A DNA stretch of 50,763 nt from Hymenobacter coccineus (GCF_001816125.1 NZ_MDZA01000133.1:1-50763); one strand, 5' to 3'; shown: positions 41,952 to 50,762, numbered from the stretch's first letter. The notes: generated by a model not told the origin, from the sequence alone. Translations and numbers: made by a program.

Positions 41952-43358
41952 ATGCCTGAACGTCCCTACACCTACTACGATTTCACCATCAGCCTCTGCC
42001 CGCAGTGCTTGCGGCGCATCGAGGCCAAAATCGTTTTTGAAGACGGGAACGTGTACATGCTCAAGCGGTGCCCGGAGCACGGGCGGCAGAAGGTGCGCAT
42101 TGCCACCGATGTGGAGTATTACAAGAGCATTCGCAACTACGTGAAGCCCAGCGAAACGCCGCTGCGCTTCGGTACGCCCACGCACTACGGCTGCCCCTAC
42201 GACTGCGGCCTTTGCACCGACCACGAGCAGCACAGCTGCCTGACAGTGATTGAGATAACCGACCGCTGTAACCTCACCTGCCCCACGTGCTACGCCGAAT
42301 CGTCGCCCACCCACGGCCGGCACCGCACCCTGGCGGAAGTGGAGGCCATGGTGGACCTGGTGGTGGCCAACGAGGGCGAGCCCGACGTGGTGCAAATCTC
42401 AGGCGGCGAGCCCACGCTGCACCCGCAGTTCTGGGAGATCCTGGACATGTGCAAGCGCAAGCCCATCAAGCACTTGATGGTGAACACCAACGGCGTGCGC
42501 CTGGCCAAGGACGAAGCCTTTGTGGCGCGGCTGGCTACTTATTCGGGAGCCTTCGAGGTGTATTTGCAGTTCGACTCGTTCCGCGAGCACGTGCTGTTGG
42601 CCATGCGCGGGCGCGACCTGCGCGAGGTGCGCCAGCAGGCCCTGGCCAATTTAAATAAATACAACCTGAGCACCACGTTGGTCGTGACGCTGCAAAAGGG
42701 CCTGAACGACGACGAGATGGGCGACATCATCGACTTCGCCCTGAAGCAGCGCTGCGTGCGCGGTGTCACGTTTCAGCCCACCCAGGGCGCCGGCCGGCTT
42801 GATAACTTCAACCCCGAAACCGACTCGTTTTCGCTCACCGAAGTGCGCCAGGGCATCATCGCCCAAAGCCCGGTTTTCACGGCCGCCGACCTGCTGCCCG
42901 TGCCCTGCAACCCCGACGCGCTGGCGATGGCCTACGCCCTGAAAATCGACGGCGAAGTCATCCCCCTCACCCGCTACGTCGACCCCGCCGACCTGCTCAG
43001 CAACGGGGGCAATACCATCGTGTACGAGCGCGACCCGCGCCTGCGCCAGCACATGCTCAAGCTGTTCAGCACCGCCAACACCGTGGACGCGGTAGTGCCC
43101 GAAATCAACCAGCTGCTGTGCTGCCTGCCCCAGGTCCAGGCCCCTAATTTGGGCTACGATAATTTGTTTCGGGTAATTATTCTGCAATTCATGGACGCTT
43201 GGAATTTTGACGTGCGGGCCGTGAAGAAATCCTGCGTACACATTGTGAGCAAGGACCTAAAAATTATTCCTTTCGAGACGATGAACATCTTCTACCGCGA
43301 CCCGGAGAAGCTGGCGCGATTGGAAGAATTGCGGGCCGAGCGCACCGGCTTGGTATGA
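41952..43358 (+). CDS. Cysteine-rich radical SAM protein (MJ0619/Tes-like)
   Basis: 468 residues. The radical SAM cluster motif is CNLTCPTCY (Cys106, Cys110, Cys113), with the SAM-contacting ISGGEPTLHP. Ahead of it are seven more cysteines: Cys16 and Cys19 in LCPQC, Cys40 in RCPEHG, and Cys81, Cys85, Cys88, Cys96 in GCPYDCGLCTDHEQHSC. This N-terminal set is the arrangement described for MJ0619-type methylases and the archaeal tetraether lipid synthase group, where it binds auxiliary Fe-S clusters or zinc. The C-terminus (~350-468) is mixed alpha/beta with KSCVHIVSKDLKIIPFETMN. The substrate is unknown; membrane-lipid modification would be speculation. Two small membrane proteins are encoded just downstream. 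Confidence 0.88.
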   Translation: MPERPYTYYDFTISLCPQCLRRIEAKIVFEDGNVYMLKRCPEHGRQKVRIATDVEYYKSIRNYVKPSETPLRFGTPTHYGCPYDCGLCTDHEQHSCLTVIEITDRCNLTCPTCYAESSPTHGRHRTLAEVEAMVDLVVANEGEPDVVQISGGEPTLHPQFWEILDMCKRKPIKHLMVNTNGVRLAKDEAFVARLATYSGAFEVYLQFDSFREHVLLAMRGRDLREVRQQALANLNKYNLSTTLVVTLQKGLNDDEMGDIIDFALKQRCVRGVTFQPTQGAGRLDNFNPETDSFSLTEVRQGIIAQSPVFTAADLLPVPCNPDALAMAYALKIDGEVIPLTRYVDPADLLSNGGNTIVYERDPRLRQHMLKLFSTANTVDAVVPEINQLLCCLPQVQAPNLGYDNLFRVIILQFMDAWNFDVRAVKKSCVHIVSKDLKIIPFETMNIFYRDPEKLARLEELRAERTGLV

Positions 43359-43420
43359 CGTCGGGTATGGGGATTATTGCCGGAATTTAATTATTAATCA
43401 ATCCAGGGTAATCTAAGCTA

Positions 43421-43711
43421 ATGACCGAGCCCCAACCTCCCGTGCCCAACGGCAAATCGCCCAAAACATGGCTGATCGGCGTCAATTTAGGCTTGATGCT
43501 GCTTGTGGCAGTACTGTCGCAGGGCGAGCCGGTGGTGCTTGCTGGGACCGTGGTGGCACTCGCCGTAATCAACGGCATTGCGGCGTTTTTGATGGCGGTA
43601 TCTGGTAAATTAAATTGGGTAACGGCGTTTTTGCTGTCTGCACTGCTGGTATTCATAATCGGCCTGGGCATTTGCGGCTTGATGCTGTCCAATCTGGGCG
43701 GTATGCACTAA
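43421..43711 (+). CDS. Small membrane protein, paralogue of the next gene
   Basis: 96 residues. A short Pro-rich cytoplasmic N-terminus is followed by three hydrophobic helices (near 17-34, 39-58 and 66-88) and a Gly-rich end (SNLGGMH). It is not a recognised family. Its last helix WVTAFLLSALLVFIIGLGIC is clearly related to WVNGFALASLLVFLIRLGSC in the following protein, so the two arose by tandem duplication. It starts 62 bases after the radical SAM gene. Confidence 0.65.
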   Translation: MTEPQPPVPNGKSPKTWLIGVNLGLMLLVAVLSQGEPVVLAGTVVALAVINGIAAFLMAVSGKLNWVTAFLLSALLVFIIGLGICGLMLSNLGGMH

Positions 43712-43777
43712 TAACTGCGCCTATTGCCGGTTCTGAAATAAATACTTCAATGGTCAAAACCAAGCCTAATTACCCTT

Positions 43778-44107
43778 ATGCCAAGCCCCGGCACCGATCT
43801 CAAATTACCGGAATCGAAGCGCGGGCTATGGGTGCCGCTGCTGGTAAACGCCGTGCTGGTGCCGCTGCTGGGGGCCCTGGTGTACCCCGTGGCCAGCCCG
43901 GATACTGTAGCCGGGGCTCCGCACCCGCGCGACGTGGGTTACGGGATGTTTCTTTTGATGCTTGGGCTGGCTGGCGTCGATGTGGTGGCGCTGTTTATTG
44001 CTGCACTTTTGCGCCGGCCACGTTGGGTGAACGGTTTTGCTCTGGCAAGCCTGCTCGTGTTTTTGATTAGGCTGGGGTCGTGCGGCTACATGTTCACTAG
44101 CTTCTGA
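43778..44107 (+). CDS. Small membrane protein, paralogue of the preceding gene
   Basis: 109 residues with three hydrophobic helices (near 18-35, 53-75 and 83-102). The final segment matches that of the preceding 96-residue protein. A loop with SPDTVAGAPHPRD between helices one and two is unique to this copy. Function unknown. Same-strand and close to the radical SAM gene, so possible co-expression. Confidence 0.65.
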   Translation: MPSPGTDLKLPESKRGLWVPLLVNAVLVPLLGALVYPVASPDTVAGAPHPRDVGYGMFLLMLGLAGVDVVALFIAALLRRPRWVNGFALASLLVFLIRLGSCGYMFTSF

Positions 44108-44235
44108 TTAGGGCCCGGTGCGGGCTGGCACTTGGGGTAAGTGTTATCGCCGCGCTGGTTCACATGGGTTAATATGAGCTGATTTACTTACCTGAAAATA
44201 AACTAGTTTTTTTCAATAATTACGTTTTGTAACGC

Positions 44236-46443
44236 ATGAGAATAAATACTCTTTTTCGCCTTTTTTGCGTCGCACTAAGCTTCCTGGGGCCCCGGGCTTA
44301 TGGGCAGCTGAATAAGGGCGCGGCGGACTCGCTGATTGCGCGCACGGTGCCGACCAAAGCGGGTAATTTCCTGGTTGAAGATCTGCCCGCGGACCAAGGG
44401 AAAGATGTTTTTGAGATTGAGAACAGCGGCGATAAAATCATTCTGCGCGGTAACAACGCCGGCGTAATTGGCTCGGCGCTTTATTATTACCTGCGGGAAT
44501 ATGCGCACTGCCAAATTACCTGGAACGGCGTGAATCTGCGCTTGCCGGCCGTGCTGCCCCGCGTTCCGGCGAAGGTGCACAAGGCCACGCCGTACACGTA
44601 CCGCTATTATTTAAATTATTGCACCTACAGCTACAGCATGAGCTGGTGGGACTGGGCGCGCTGGGAAAAGGAAATTGACTGGATGGCGCTGCACGGCATC
44701 AACATGCCGCTGGCCATTACCGGGCAAGAGTACGTGTGGCAGCAGGTGTACCAGGACATGGGTTTTACCGCCGATGATTTACAGGGCTTTTTCAGCGGCC
44801 CCGCCTATTTCGGCTGGTTCTACATGGGCAACCTCGACGGTTGGGGTGGGCCCCTGCCCATGAGCTGGATGACCAGCCACCGGGCGTTGCAGCAGAAAAT
44901 ACTGGCCCGGGAGCGTGCCCTGGGCATGAAGCCGGTGCTGCCGGCCTTCACAGGGCACGTGCCCGCCGCGTTCAAAAAGCGCTACCCCGCGGCCAAGCTT
45001 AAGCAAACCAACTGGACGAACGGCTTCGCGGATACGTACATTCTCGACTCGGAGGACCCCCTATTTGCCGAAGTGGGGAAGCGGTTTTTGGAGGCACAAA
45101 CCAAGCTCTACGGCACCGACCACCTGTACTCGGCCGACACGTTTAATGAGAACGAGCCACCGTCGGACAACCCAGAATTTCTGGGCAAGCTGAGCGCCCG
45201 CATTTACGAAGGCATGCGGCGGGCCGACCCGCAGGCGGTGTGGGTGATGCAGGGCTGGCTGTTCTACAGCGACCGGAAGTTCTGGAAAGCGCCGCAAATT
45301 GAAGCATTGCTGAAAGCGGTGCCGGATGATAAGATGATTCTGCTCGATTTAGCGGCGGAAATTGAGCCCATCTGGAAGCGGACGAATGCGTTTTACGGCA
45401 AGCCCTGGATTTGGAACATGCTGCACAATTTCGGCGGCAACATCAGCCTATTTGGCCGGATGGACGGCGTGGCCCAGGGCCCCCCGGCTGCCCTGCACGA
45501 CGCCGGCGCGGGGAAACTGGTGGGCATTGGCCTGACCATGGAAGGCATCGAGCAGAACCCGGTGCTGTATGAATTGATGACGGAGCATACCTGGCAAACC
45601 ACTGCCCCCGAATTAGATAATTGGCTTAGCAGCTACGTGCGCAACCGCTACGGCCACGTGGATGCCAACGGCCTGGCCGCGTGGCAAATACTACGGACTA
45701 CGGCCTACAACGGGCAGAAAATCCGGGATGGGGCGGAGTCCATCATGGTGGGCCGGCCCACGCTGGATTCCGTAGCCCGGTGGACGAGGACGACGCTCAA
45801 CTACGCACCCCAAAGCCTGCTGCCGGCCTGGGATTATTTAATTAAAGCCGCGCCGGCCTGCGCCAAAAGCGACGGGTTTCAGTACGATTTGGTGGACGTG
45901 TCGCGGCAGGTGCTGGCCAATTATGCGTTGCCGCTGCAACGGCAGCTGGTGCAGGCGTACCAGCAAAAAAACGCGGCGAATTTCAAGAAATACAGCGCGC
46001 AATTCCTGGCGCTGATGGACGACGAGGACCGGTTGCTGGCCACCCGCAAAGATTTCCTGCTGGGGCCCTGGGTGGCCGATGCCCGCAAGTGGGGTGCTAC
46101 ATCCAGCGAAAAGGCGCTGTACGAGCGAAACGCCAAGGATTTAATTACACTGTGGGGCGACGCGGAAAGCCCCCTGAACGAATATTCAAACCGGCAATGG
46201 AGTGGGGTATTAACCGATTTCTACAAAGCCCGGTGGCAGCAATTTTTCGTGGTGCTCAATAATTCGCTGGCTACGGGTAAACCGGCGGATATCAAATTAT
46301 TCGAGCAGCAAATCAAGGCTTGGGAATGGCAATGGGTAAATGCCCGCAAAGACTTCCCCACCGCCACTTCGGGCCAAAGCATTACGGAGGCAAAGCGGGT
46401 TTACAAGAAATACCGCACCCAGATAGCCGCCGCTTACCGCTAG
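44236..46443 (+). CDS. GH89 alpha-N-acetylglucosaminidase
   Basis: 735 residues with a signal peptide (~1-23). A small N-terminal domain (~25-115: SGDKIILRGNNAGVIGSALYYYLREY) precedes the GH89 TIM-barrel (~116-440) and an all-helical C-terminal domain (~450-735), the same order as human NAGLU and Clostridium GH89. Conserved barrel segments are YRYYLNYCTYSYSMSWWDW, EIDWMALHGINMPLAITGQE, the acidic SADTFNENEPP and WNMLHNFGGNISLFG. It removes terminal alpha-linked GlcNAc, as in heparan-type chains or gastric-mucin-like caps. It is probably periplasmic. There is no lipobox. A family B palindrome follows the stop by 30 bases. Confidence 0.94.
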   Translation: MRINTLFRLFCVALSFLGPRAYGQLNKGAADSLIARTVPTKAGNFLVEDLPADQGKDVFEIENSGDKIILRGNNAGVIGSALYYYLREYAHCQITWNGVNLRLPAVLPRVPAKVHKATPYTYRYYLNYCTYSYSMSWWDWARWEKEIDWMALHGINMPLAITGQEYVWQQVYQDMGFTADDLQGFFSGPAYFGWFYMGNLDGWGGPLPMSWMTSHRALQQKILARERALGMKPVLPAFTGHVPAAFKKRYPAAKLKQTNWTNGFADTYILDSEDPLFAEVGKRFLEAQTKLYGTDHLYSADTFNENEPPSDNPEFLGKLSARIYEGMRRADPQAVWVMQGWLFYSDRKFWKAPQIEALLKAVPDDKMILLDLAAEIEPIWKRTNAFYGKPWIWNMLHNFGGNISLFGRMDGVAQGPPAALHDAGAGKLVGIGLTMEGIEQNPVLYELMTEHTWQTTAPELDNWLSSYVRNRYGHVDANGLAAWQILRTTAYNGQKIRDGAESIMVGRPTLDSVARWTRTTLNYAPQSLLPAWDYLIKAAPACAKSDGFQYDLVDVSRQVLANYALPLQRQLVQAYQQKNAANFKKYSAQFLALMDDEDRLLATRKDFLLGPWVADARKWGATSSEKALYERNAKDLITLWGDAESPLNEYSNRQWSGVLTDFYKARWQQFFVVLNNSLATGKPADIKLFEQQIKAWEWQWVNARKDFPTATSGQSITEAKRVYKKYRTQIAAAYR

Positions 46444-46473
46444 GGCGCTGGTTGAATCGGCTTGAGAAAGCGG

Positions 46474-46610
46474 CAATGGTTTAAAATGGGGTGGTCCGGC
46501 GACTTTTTCAGTCGTCGGGCCACTGTCACTAAAGAACAGCGGTTTCGGGTAATCGTAAGAGTGGTCCGACGACTGAAAAAGTCGCCGGACCACTCCGTTT
46601 TAAACCATTG
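46474..46610. repeat. MITE-like palindromic element, family B copy 2
   Basis: Arms of 51 bp at 46474-46524 and 46560-46610 pair with three mismatches, extending the 43-bp arms of the copy at 2371-2487 by the flanking CAATGGTTTAAAA. The loop sequence differs between copies. Located between the convergent GH89 and fpg genes. Confidence 0.88.
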
Positions 46611-46647
46611 TTAAGAAATATTCTGGGTAATTATTCCTGAATCAGAT

Positions 46648-47499
46648 TCAAGAAGCCTTGCTTTCCTCTACTGCTGCAACTGGCGCGGGCTGGCACTTGG
46701 GGCAGGTGTAGGTGGCGCGGCCGCCCACGTAGGTTTTCTCGATTTTTACCTTGGGGTGGCGCGGGCAAAAGGTGTGCGCGTCGGAGCCTGGGGTGGCTGA
46801 TTCGTCCCACTCGCGGGCGTGGATGAGGAACGACTTGGGGAAATTCCGGTAGTTGGCCTCGTGCTGAATGGCGGTGGTGAGCACCAGCTGGATGGCGGCG
46901 TGCAGGGCCCCCACTTCCTTTTCGCTCAGCGAGTTGCCGATGCGCTCGGGGTGGATTTTAGCCTGGAACAGCACCTCGTCCACAATCCAGTTGCCGAGGC
47001 CGGCGGTGAGGCCTTGGTCGAGCAGCAGCGGCTTGACGAACACCCGGCGGCGGCTGAGCTTCTGGTGCAGCTCGGCGGCGGTGATTTGCAGCGCGTCGGG
47101 GCCCAGTTTCTTGGCTTTTTGGTAGGCTTCGGCGCTGTCGGTTAGGCGGATGCGGCCGAATTTACGCGGGTCGATGAAAGCCAGGTTCAGGCCCGAGTCG
47201 CTCAGGTGCCAGGCCACGCGGGTGAAGCGCGGGGCATCGGGCGCGTCGCGGTAAGCGCCAATGTCGCCGGTCATGCCGAAGTGCAGCACCAGCACGCGGC
47301 CGTTATCCAGCTCCACAAAGCAGTTTTTGCCCAGGCGGCTGGTGCCGGTGATGGTGCGGCCCAGCAGGCCGGCGCGCAGCTCGGCTTCGGGCACGGCCAG
47401 CACGTGGGCGTCGTTCACATCGAGGCCGGTAATGGTCTGGCCCACGGCCACTTCGTCAATAAAACGGCGGTAGGTCTCGACTTCGGGTAATTCGGGCAT
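46648..47499 (-). CDS. mutM: Fpg/Nei-family DNA glycosylase
   Basis: 283 residues. The processed N-terminus begins MPELPEVETYRRF, with Pro2 as the Schiff-base nucleophile and Glu3 as general acid. Lys58 in RLGKNCFVEL is the beta-hairpin lysine. The helix-two-turn-helix segment VFVKPLLLDQGLTAGLGNWIVDEVLF is present, and the zinc finger near the end holds Arg261 in VGGRATYTCPKC. The enzyme removes oxidised purines such as 8-oxoguanine. One finger ligand departs from the four-Cys rule: Cys245-x2-His248 with Cys266-x2-Cys269. ATG 47499 gives the required Pro second residue; a longer in-frame start would hide it. Confidence 0.93.
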   Translation of the reverse strand: MPELPEVETYRRFIDEVAVGQTITGLDVNDAHVLAVPEAELRAGLLGRTITGTSRLGKNCFVELDNGRVLVLHFGMTGDIGAYRDAPDAPRFTRVAWHLSDSGLNLAFIDPRKFGRIRLTDSAEAYQKAKKLGPDALQITAAELHQKLSRRRVFVKPLLLDQGLTAGLGNWIVDEVLFQAKIHPERIGNSLSEKEVGALHAAIQLVLTTAIQHEANYRNFPKSFLIHAREWDESATPGSDAHTFCPRHPKVKIEKTYVGGRATYTCPKCQPAPVAAVEESKAS

Positions 47500-47590
47500 T
47501 GGGAAGGAATAAAAGAGCAGCGGCGGGTGGTTAAGAGAAAGGCGAACGGCTTTGTTCACGCTTCTGGCTCAACTACCCGCCGCTGCTGCT

Positions 47591-48022
47591 TTAATCCACC
47601 GTTTTGCTGCCTACTTGCCCGGTTTTCCGGTCAACTTCAGCAAATCCATTTTTACTAACGGACACGAAGATTACGTTTGACGCGAACACCAGTTTCTCAA
47701 TTTTTGGCTGCGCAAAATCGGCTTTAAATGCCTTGCCCACGTTGGTGCGCCAGAGCAGCTGTTCGCCCTCATACGCGGATAAAGTGGCCTTGTCCTTGCT
47801 CACCCAATAAATTACGCCGTTCGCTCCGCGCACTCCCCGCACGCTGGCGGAGATGACGTGAATTCCTTTGAATTCATCGGTTGCTACCCCCAACGGACTA
47901 CTTTCCTGGTCGGGCTCAACCTGGGTTTTCTCGTAAACCAGCGCCTTCGATTGCTGGGCAAAGGTTGCGGTAGGCAAGAGGACCAAGCCAGTGGCTACGA
48001 CGACTTTCCAAATGAAATCCAT
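47591..48022 (-). CDS. Small secreted protein of unknown function
   Basis: 143 residues. A signal peptide (MDFIWKVVVATGLVLLPTATFA) precedes a ~120-residue beta-rich domain. Segments such as ISASVRGVRGANGVIYWVSKDKATLSAYEG and VFVSVSKNGFAEVDRKTG resemble two or three blades of a PQQ-like propeller, but too few for a full one. No family assigned. ATG 48022 sets the signal peptide start. The codon bias is less GC-rich than in the adjacent peptidase gene. It is on the same strand as fpg but 91 bases upstream of it. Confidence 0.6.
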   Translation of the reverse strand: MDFIWKVVVATGLVLLPTATFAQQSKALVYEKTQVEPDQESSPLGVATDEFKGIHVISASVRGVRGANGVIYWVSKDKATLSAYEGEQLLWRTNVGKAFKADFAQPKIEKLVFASNVIFVSVSKNGFAEVDRKTGQVGSKTVD

Positions 48023-48094
48023 CAGCAATAAATTAATGGGTTGAGAATTAATTAAGCCTGCCAAACGGGCCCTGGGGTTACCGCCTTGGGGGCC

Positions 48095-50263
48095 CTAGCG
48101 GCCGCCGGGGGGGCAATTGTCCTTGAGAAACTTGGTGTAGGTGCTGGCCAGGTGGCGGCTGGTGCCCTCGCCCTCCGAGATGCCATGGGTACGGTTGGGG
48201 TAGCTCATCAGCTGGAAGGTTTTGTTGTTTTTTACCAGCTCGTTGATCATCTGCTCGGCGTTGTTGTAGTGCACGTTATCGTCGCCGGTGCCGTGGATGA
48301 GCAGCAGGTTGCCGCGCAAATTTTTGGCGTGGGCCAGGGGCGAATTGTCCACGAAGAAGTGCCGGTCCTCGGGCAGCAGGCCCATGTAGCGCTCCTGGTA
48401 GATGTTGTCGTAATTCAGTTGGTTGTCAACGGCGGCGATGGAGATGCCGGTTTTGTAGATTTTGGGGTACTGCATCAGCAGGCTGAGCGTGGACGAGCCG
48501 CCGCCGCTCCAGCCCCACACCGCCACGCGGCTCGTGTCGACGAAGCTGTTCTTCAGCACTTCCTGGGCCCCCAGGGCCTGGTCGCGGATGTTGAGGCTGC
48601 CGATGTTGTGGTAGATGGCCTTGCGGAACTCGCGGCCGCGCGGCGCCGGGGCCCCCCGGTTTTCGAGCGAGGCGTAGATGTAGCCGTCGTCGGCCATGTT
48701 GCCCTGGTAGAGGCGGTTGGCGCCCGTGCCGAAGCGGTCCGTCACGGTCTGGCTGGCGGGCTCGCCGTACACGTAGAACACGATGGGGTACTTCTTGGCG
48801 GGGTCGAAGTTGGTGGGCTTCACCATCCAGCCGTCCAGCGTCACGCCGTCGGCGGTTTTCACCTGGAAAAACTCGGTTTTGGGGGCCCTACTGTTCTTAG
48901 CCTGCTCGGGCACGTCGCCGCCGCTCAGGCGCTGGTGGGCGGGCAGGCTCACCACATCGGCGGTGGGGAAGGCGCTGGTGCTGGAGTAGTTGTGCAGGGC
49001 CAGCTTGCCGTTGGGCGAGATGTCGTAGTTGTGCGAGCCGGCTTCGTTGGCGGGCGTCACGCGGGTGGCGGCGCCGCCCTTCAGCGGCACGCGGTAGAGG
49101 TAGGTTTGGGTGGCGTTGGTGGGCGAGGCCATGAAGTACACGGTGCCGGCGCGCTCGTCGATGGCTTCGAGGCTAATCACGTCGTAGTTGCCCTTGGTGA
49201 GCAGCTGCTCGTGGCCGGCGCGGTCCACGGCGTAGAGGTGGCGCCAGCCGTCCTTCTCACTGGCCCACACGAACTTCTTGCCGCCCTCAATCCAGTTCCA
49301 GCCCACGGCGCCGTCTTTGGCGTCCACCCAGGCCTTATCGGTTTCGCTGTAAATGACCTTGGCGGCCCCGGTGGCGGCGTTGCAGAGCATGATTTTGCTC
49401 TCGTTCTGGCGGCGGTTCAGCTGCTGCACAATCAGCTCGGCGGGGCCGGCCCACTCCATGCGCGGCAGGTAGTGCTGCACGGCATCGCCGGGCACCTCCA
49501 TCCACTTGGTGGGGCCCCCGGCTACGGGCACCACGCCCACGCGGCAGCGGCTGGGGTCTTCGCCCACCACAGGGTACTCCACGGGCACGGTGTAGGGGTA
49601 GAGCGCCGACGTGGTATTCAGCATCAGGTAGTTGCGCGTCTTGGTGGCGTCGAGCTGCCAGTAGGCCAGGCTTTCGCCGTTGGGGGCCCAGCGGAAGCCG
49701 TCGCGGCAGTCCAGCTCCTCCTCGTACACCCAATCGAAGGTGCCGTTGATGAGACGGTCGGTGCCGTCGGTGGTGAGGGCCTTGATGGCGTGGTCGGCTA
49801 GGTTCTCCACGTACAGGTTGTGCTCGCTCACGTAGGCCACCTTGGTGCCGTCGGGCGAGAACTTGGCGAACATCAGCGATGACTCGGGCCGGCCCTTGCC
49901 GAGCTGCACGAGCTGCTTGGCTTTCAGGTCGTACACCCAGTAGTCGCCGCGGGTGTCGTAGCGCCACACCTTCTGGGTGTTGGTGTTCAGCAGCACCCGT
50001 TGGCCATCGTCGGAAAGCGAAAAGCGGCGCACTTTCAGCGGAGCATCCTTGCCGGCGGGCGTGAGCTGCTGCTTGCTGAGGATGGTGGTGCCCGCGCCCG
50101 GCTTGCGGGCGTCGAGCTGCACAATTTCATCGTCTTGGGCCCGCAGGTAGCCGTAGCCGTCCTTGGTCCACTGGGTGCCGGGGCCCACCTGGGCCTGCGT
50201 GGCGGCAGCGGCCAGCAGCAGGGCCCCGGCCATGCCCGCGCGGCGGGCAATGTGTTGTATCAT
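48095..50263 (-). CDS. S9 family dipeptidyl peptidase IV-type protease
   Basis: 722 residues. A signal peptide (~1-24), an eight-bladed beta-propeller (DPPIV_N, ~60-470) containing the DPP-IV glutamate motif DWVYEEEL that binds the substrate amino terminus, and an alpha/beta hydrolase domain (~480-722). The catalytic triad is Ser586 in GWSGGGSS, the Asp pair at 661/662 in GTGDDNVHY and His693 in NRTHGI. DPP-IV enzymes release dipeptides X-Pro or X-Ala from peptide ends in the periplasm, feeding amino-acid uptake. ATG 50263 precedes a good signal peptide; the longer frame adds a Pro-rich stretch. It ends near the small secreted gene with a GC-rich gap. Confidence 0.95.
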   Translation of the reverse strand: MIQHIARRAGMAGALLLAAAATQAQVGPGTQWTKDGYGYLRAQDDEIVQLDARKPGAGTTILSKQQLTPAGKDAPLKVRRFSLSDDGQRVLLNTNTQKVWRYDTRGDYWVYDLKAKQLVQLGKGRPESSLMFAKFSPDGTKVAYVSEHNLYVENLADHAIKALTTDGTDRLINGTFDWVYEEELDCRDGFRWAPNGESLAYWQLDATKTRNYLMLNTTSALYPYTVPVEYPVVGEDPSRCRVGVVPVAGGPTKWMEVPGDAVQHYLPRMEWAGPAELIVQQLNRRQNESKIMLCNAATGAAKVIYSETDKAWVDAKDGAVGWNWIEGGKKFVWASEKDGWRHLYAVDRAGHEQLLTKGNYDVISLEAIDERAGTVYFMASPTNATQTYLYRVPLKGGAATRVTPANEAGSHNYDISPNGKLALHNYSSTSAFPTADVVSLPAHQRLSGGDVPEQAKNSRAPKTEFFQVKTADGVTLDGWMVKPTNFDPAKKYPIVFYVYGEPASQTVTDRFGTGANRLYQGNMADDGYIYASLENRGAPAPRGREFRKAIYHNIGSLNIRDQALGAQEVLKNSFVDTSRVAVWGWSGGGSSTLSLLMQYPKIYKTGISIAAVDNQLNYDNIYQERYMGLLPEDRHFFVDNSPLAHAKNLRGNLLLIHGTGDDNVHYNNAEQMINELVKNNKTFQLMSYPNRTHGISEGEGTSRHLASTYTKFLKDNCPPGGR

Positions 50264-50339
50264 GCGTTGGGGGGGAGGAAGAAAAAGAATTGGAGGCCTG
50301 AAATTAGGGCCCCCGCGCGACACCGCCCGCCCCGGGGCC

Positions 50340-50762
50340 CTACCGGTGCAGCGTGGCCACGCGCTGGCCCTGCGGGTCGTACACGTCGCCGCCGGCCGAA
50401 ATAAACAGGCGGCGCTGCCGGCCGTCCACCAGTACGTAGGGGAAATCGGTGCTGTTGGTGCGCGTGAGGTGGCCCACCACCACGGGGGTATCGTCGTCGG
50501 CCACGCGCACCACGTTCAGGCCGCTGGTGAGGTAGTAGGGCTGGTCGGGGTGGTTGCGGAAGGTGAGCTGGCCCACCAGGCGCACCGGCGTAGCCGATGA
50601 GGAAGCTGCGGTATCGTCTTCGTCATCAGCGTCGTTGTCCTGGCTGACCTGGGCCGGAGCAGCCACTGCGCGGCGGGCGGCCGGCGCCAGGGCCACGGGT
50701 GCGCCCGACGGCCCGGGGCCCTGGCGGCTGGCGGCAATCTGGGGTTTCGGCGCGCCGCCAGC
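50340..50762 (-). CDS. Protein of unknown function, C-terminal part (cut by window end)
   Basis: The reverse-strand frame is open from the window edge to TAG at 50342-50340, giving at least 140 residues. The visible part has an Ala/Pro/Gly-rich stretch, an acidic run (DNDADDEDD) that looks like a linker, and a C-terminal beta-rich domain of ~80 residues (RLVGQLTFRNHPDQPYYL, VVGHLTRTN, RRLFISAGGDVYDPQG). No family recognised. It lies 76 bases upstream of the DPP-IV gene on the same strand and may share its transcript. Confidence 0.6.
   Translation of the reverse strand, partial: AGGAPKPQIAASRQGPGPSGAPVALAPAARRAVAAPAQVSQDNDADDEDDTAASSSATPVRLVGQLTFRNHPDQPYYLTSGLNVVRVADDDTPVVVGHLTRTNSTDFPYVLVDGRQRRLFISAGGDVYDPQGQRVATLHR

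Noticed and set aside
48086..49801. A 571-codon open frame on the plus strand inside the DPP-IV gene
   Set aside because: It is the antisense shadow of a clear S9 peptidase in GC-rich DNA. Its translation is Val/Gly/His-rich low complexity without any family motif.
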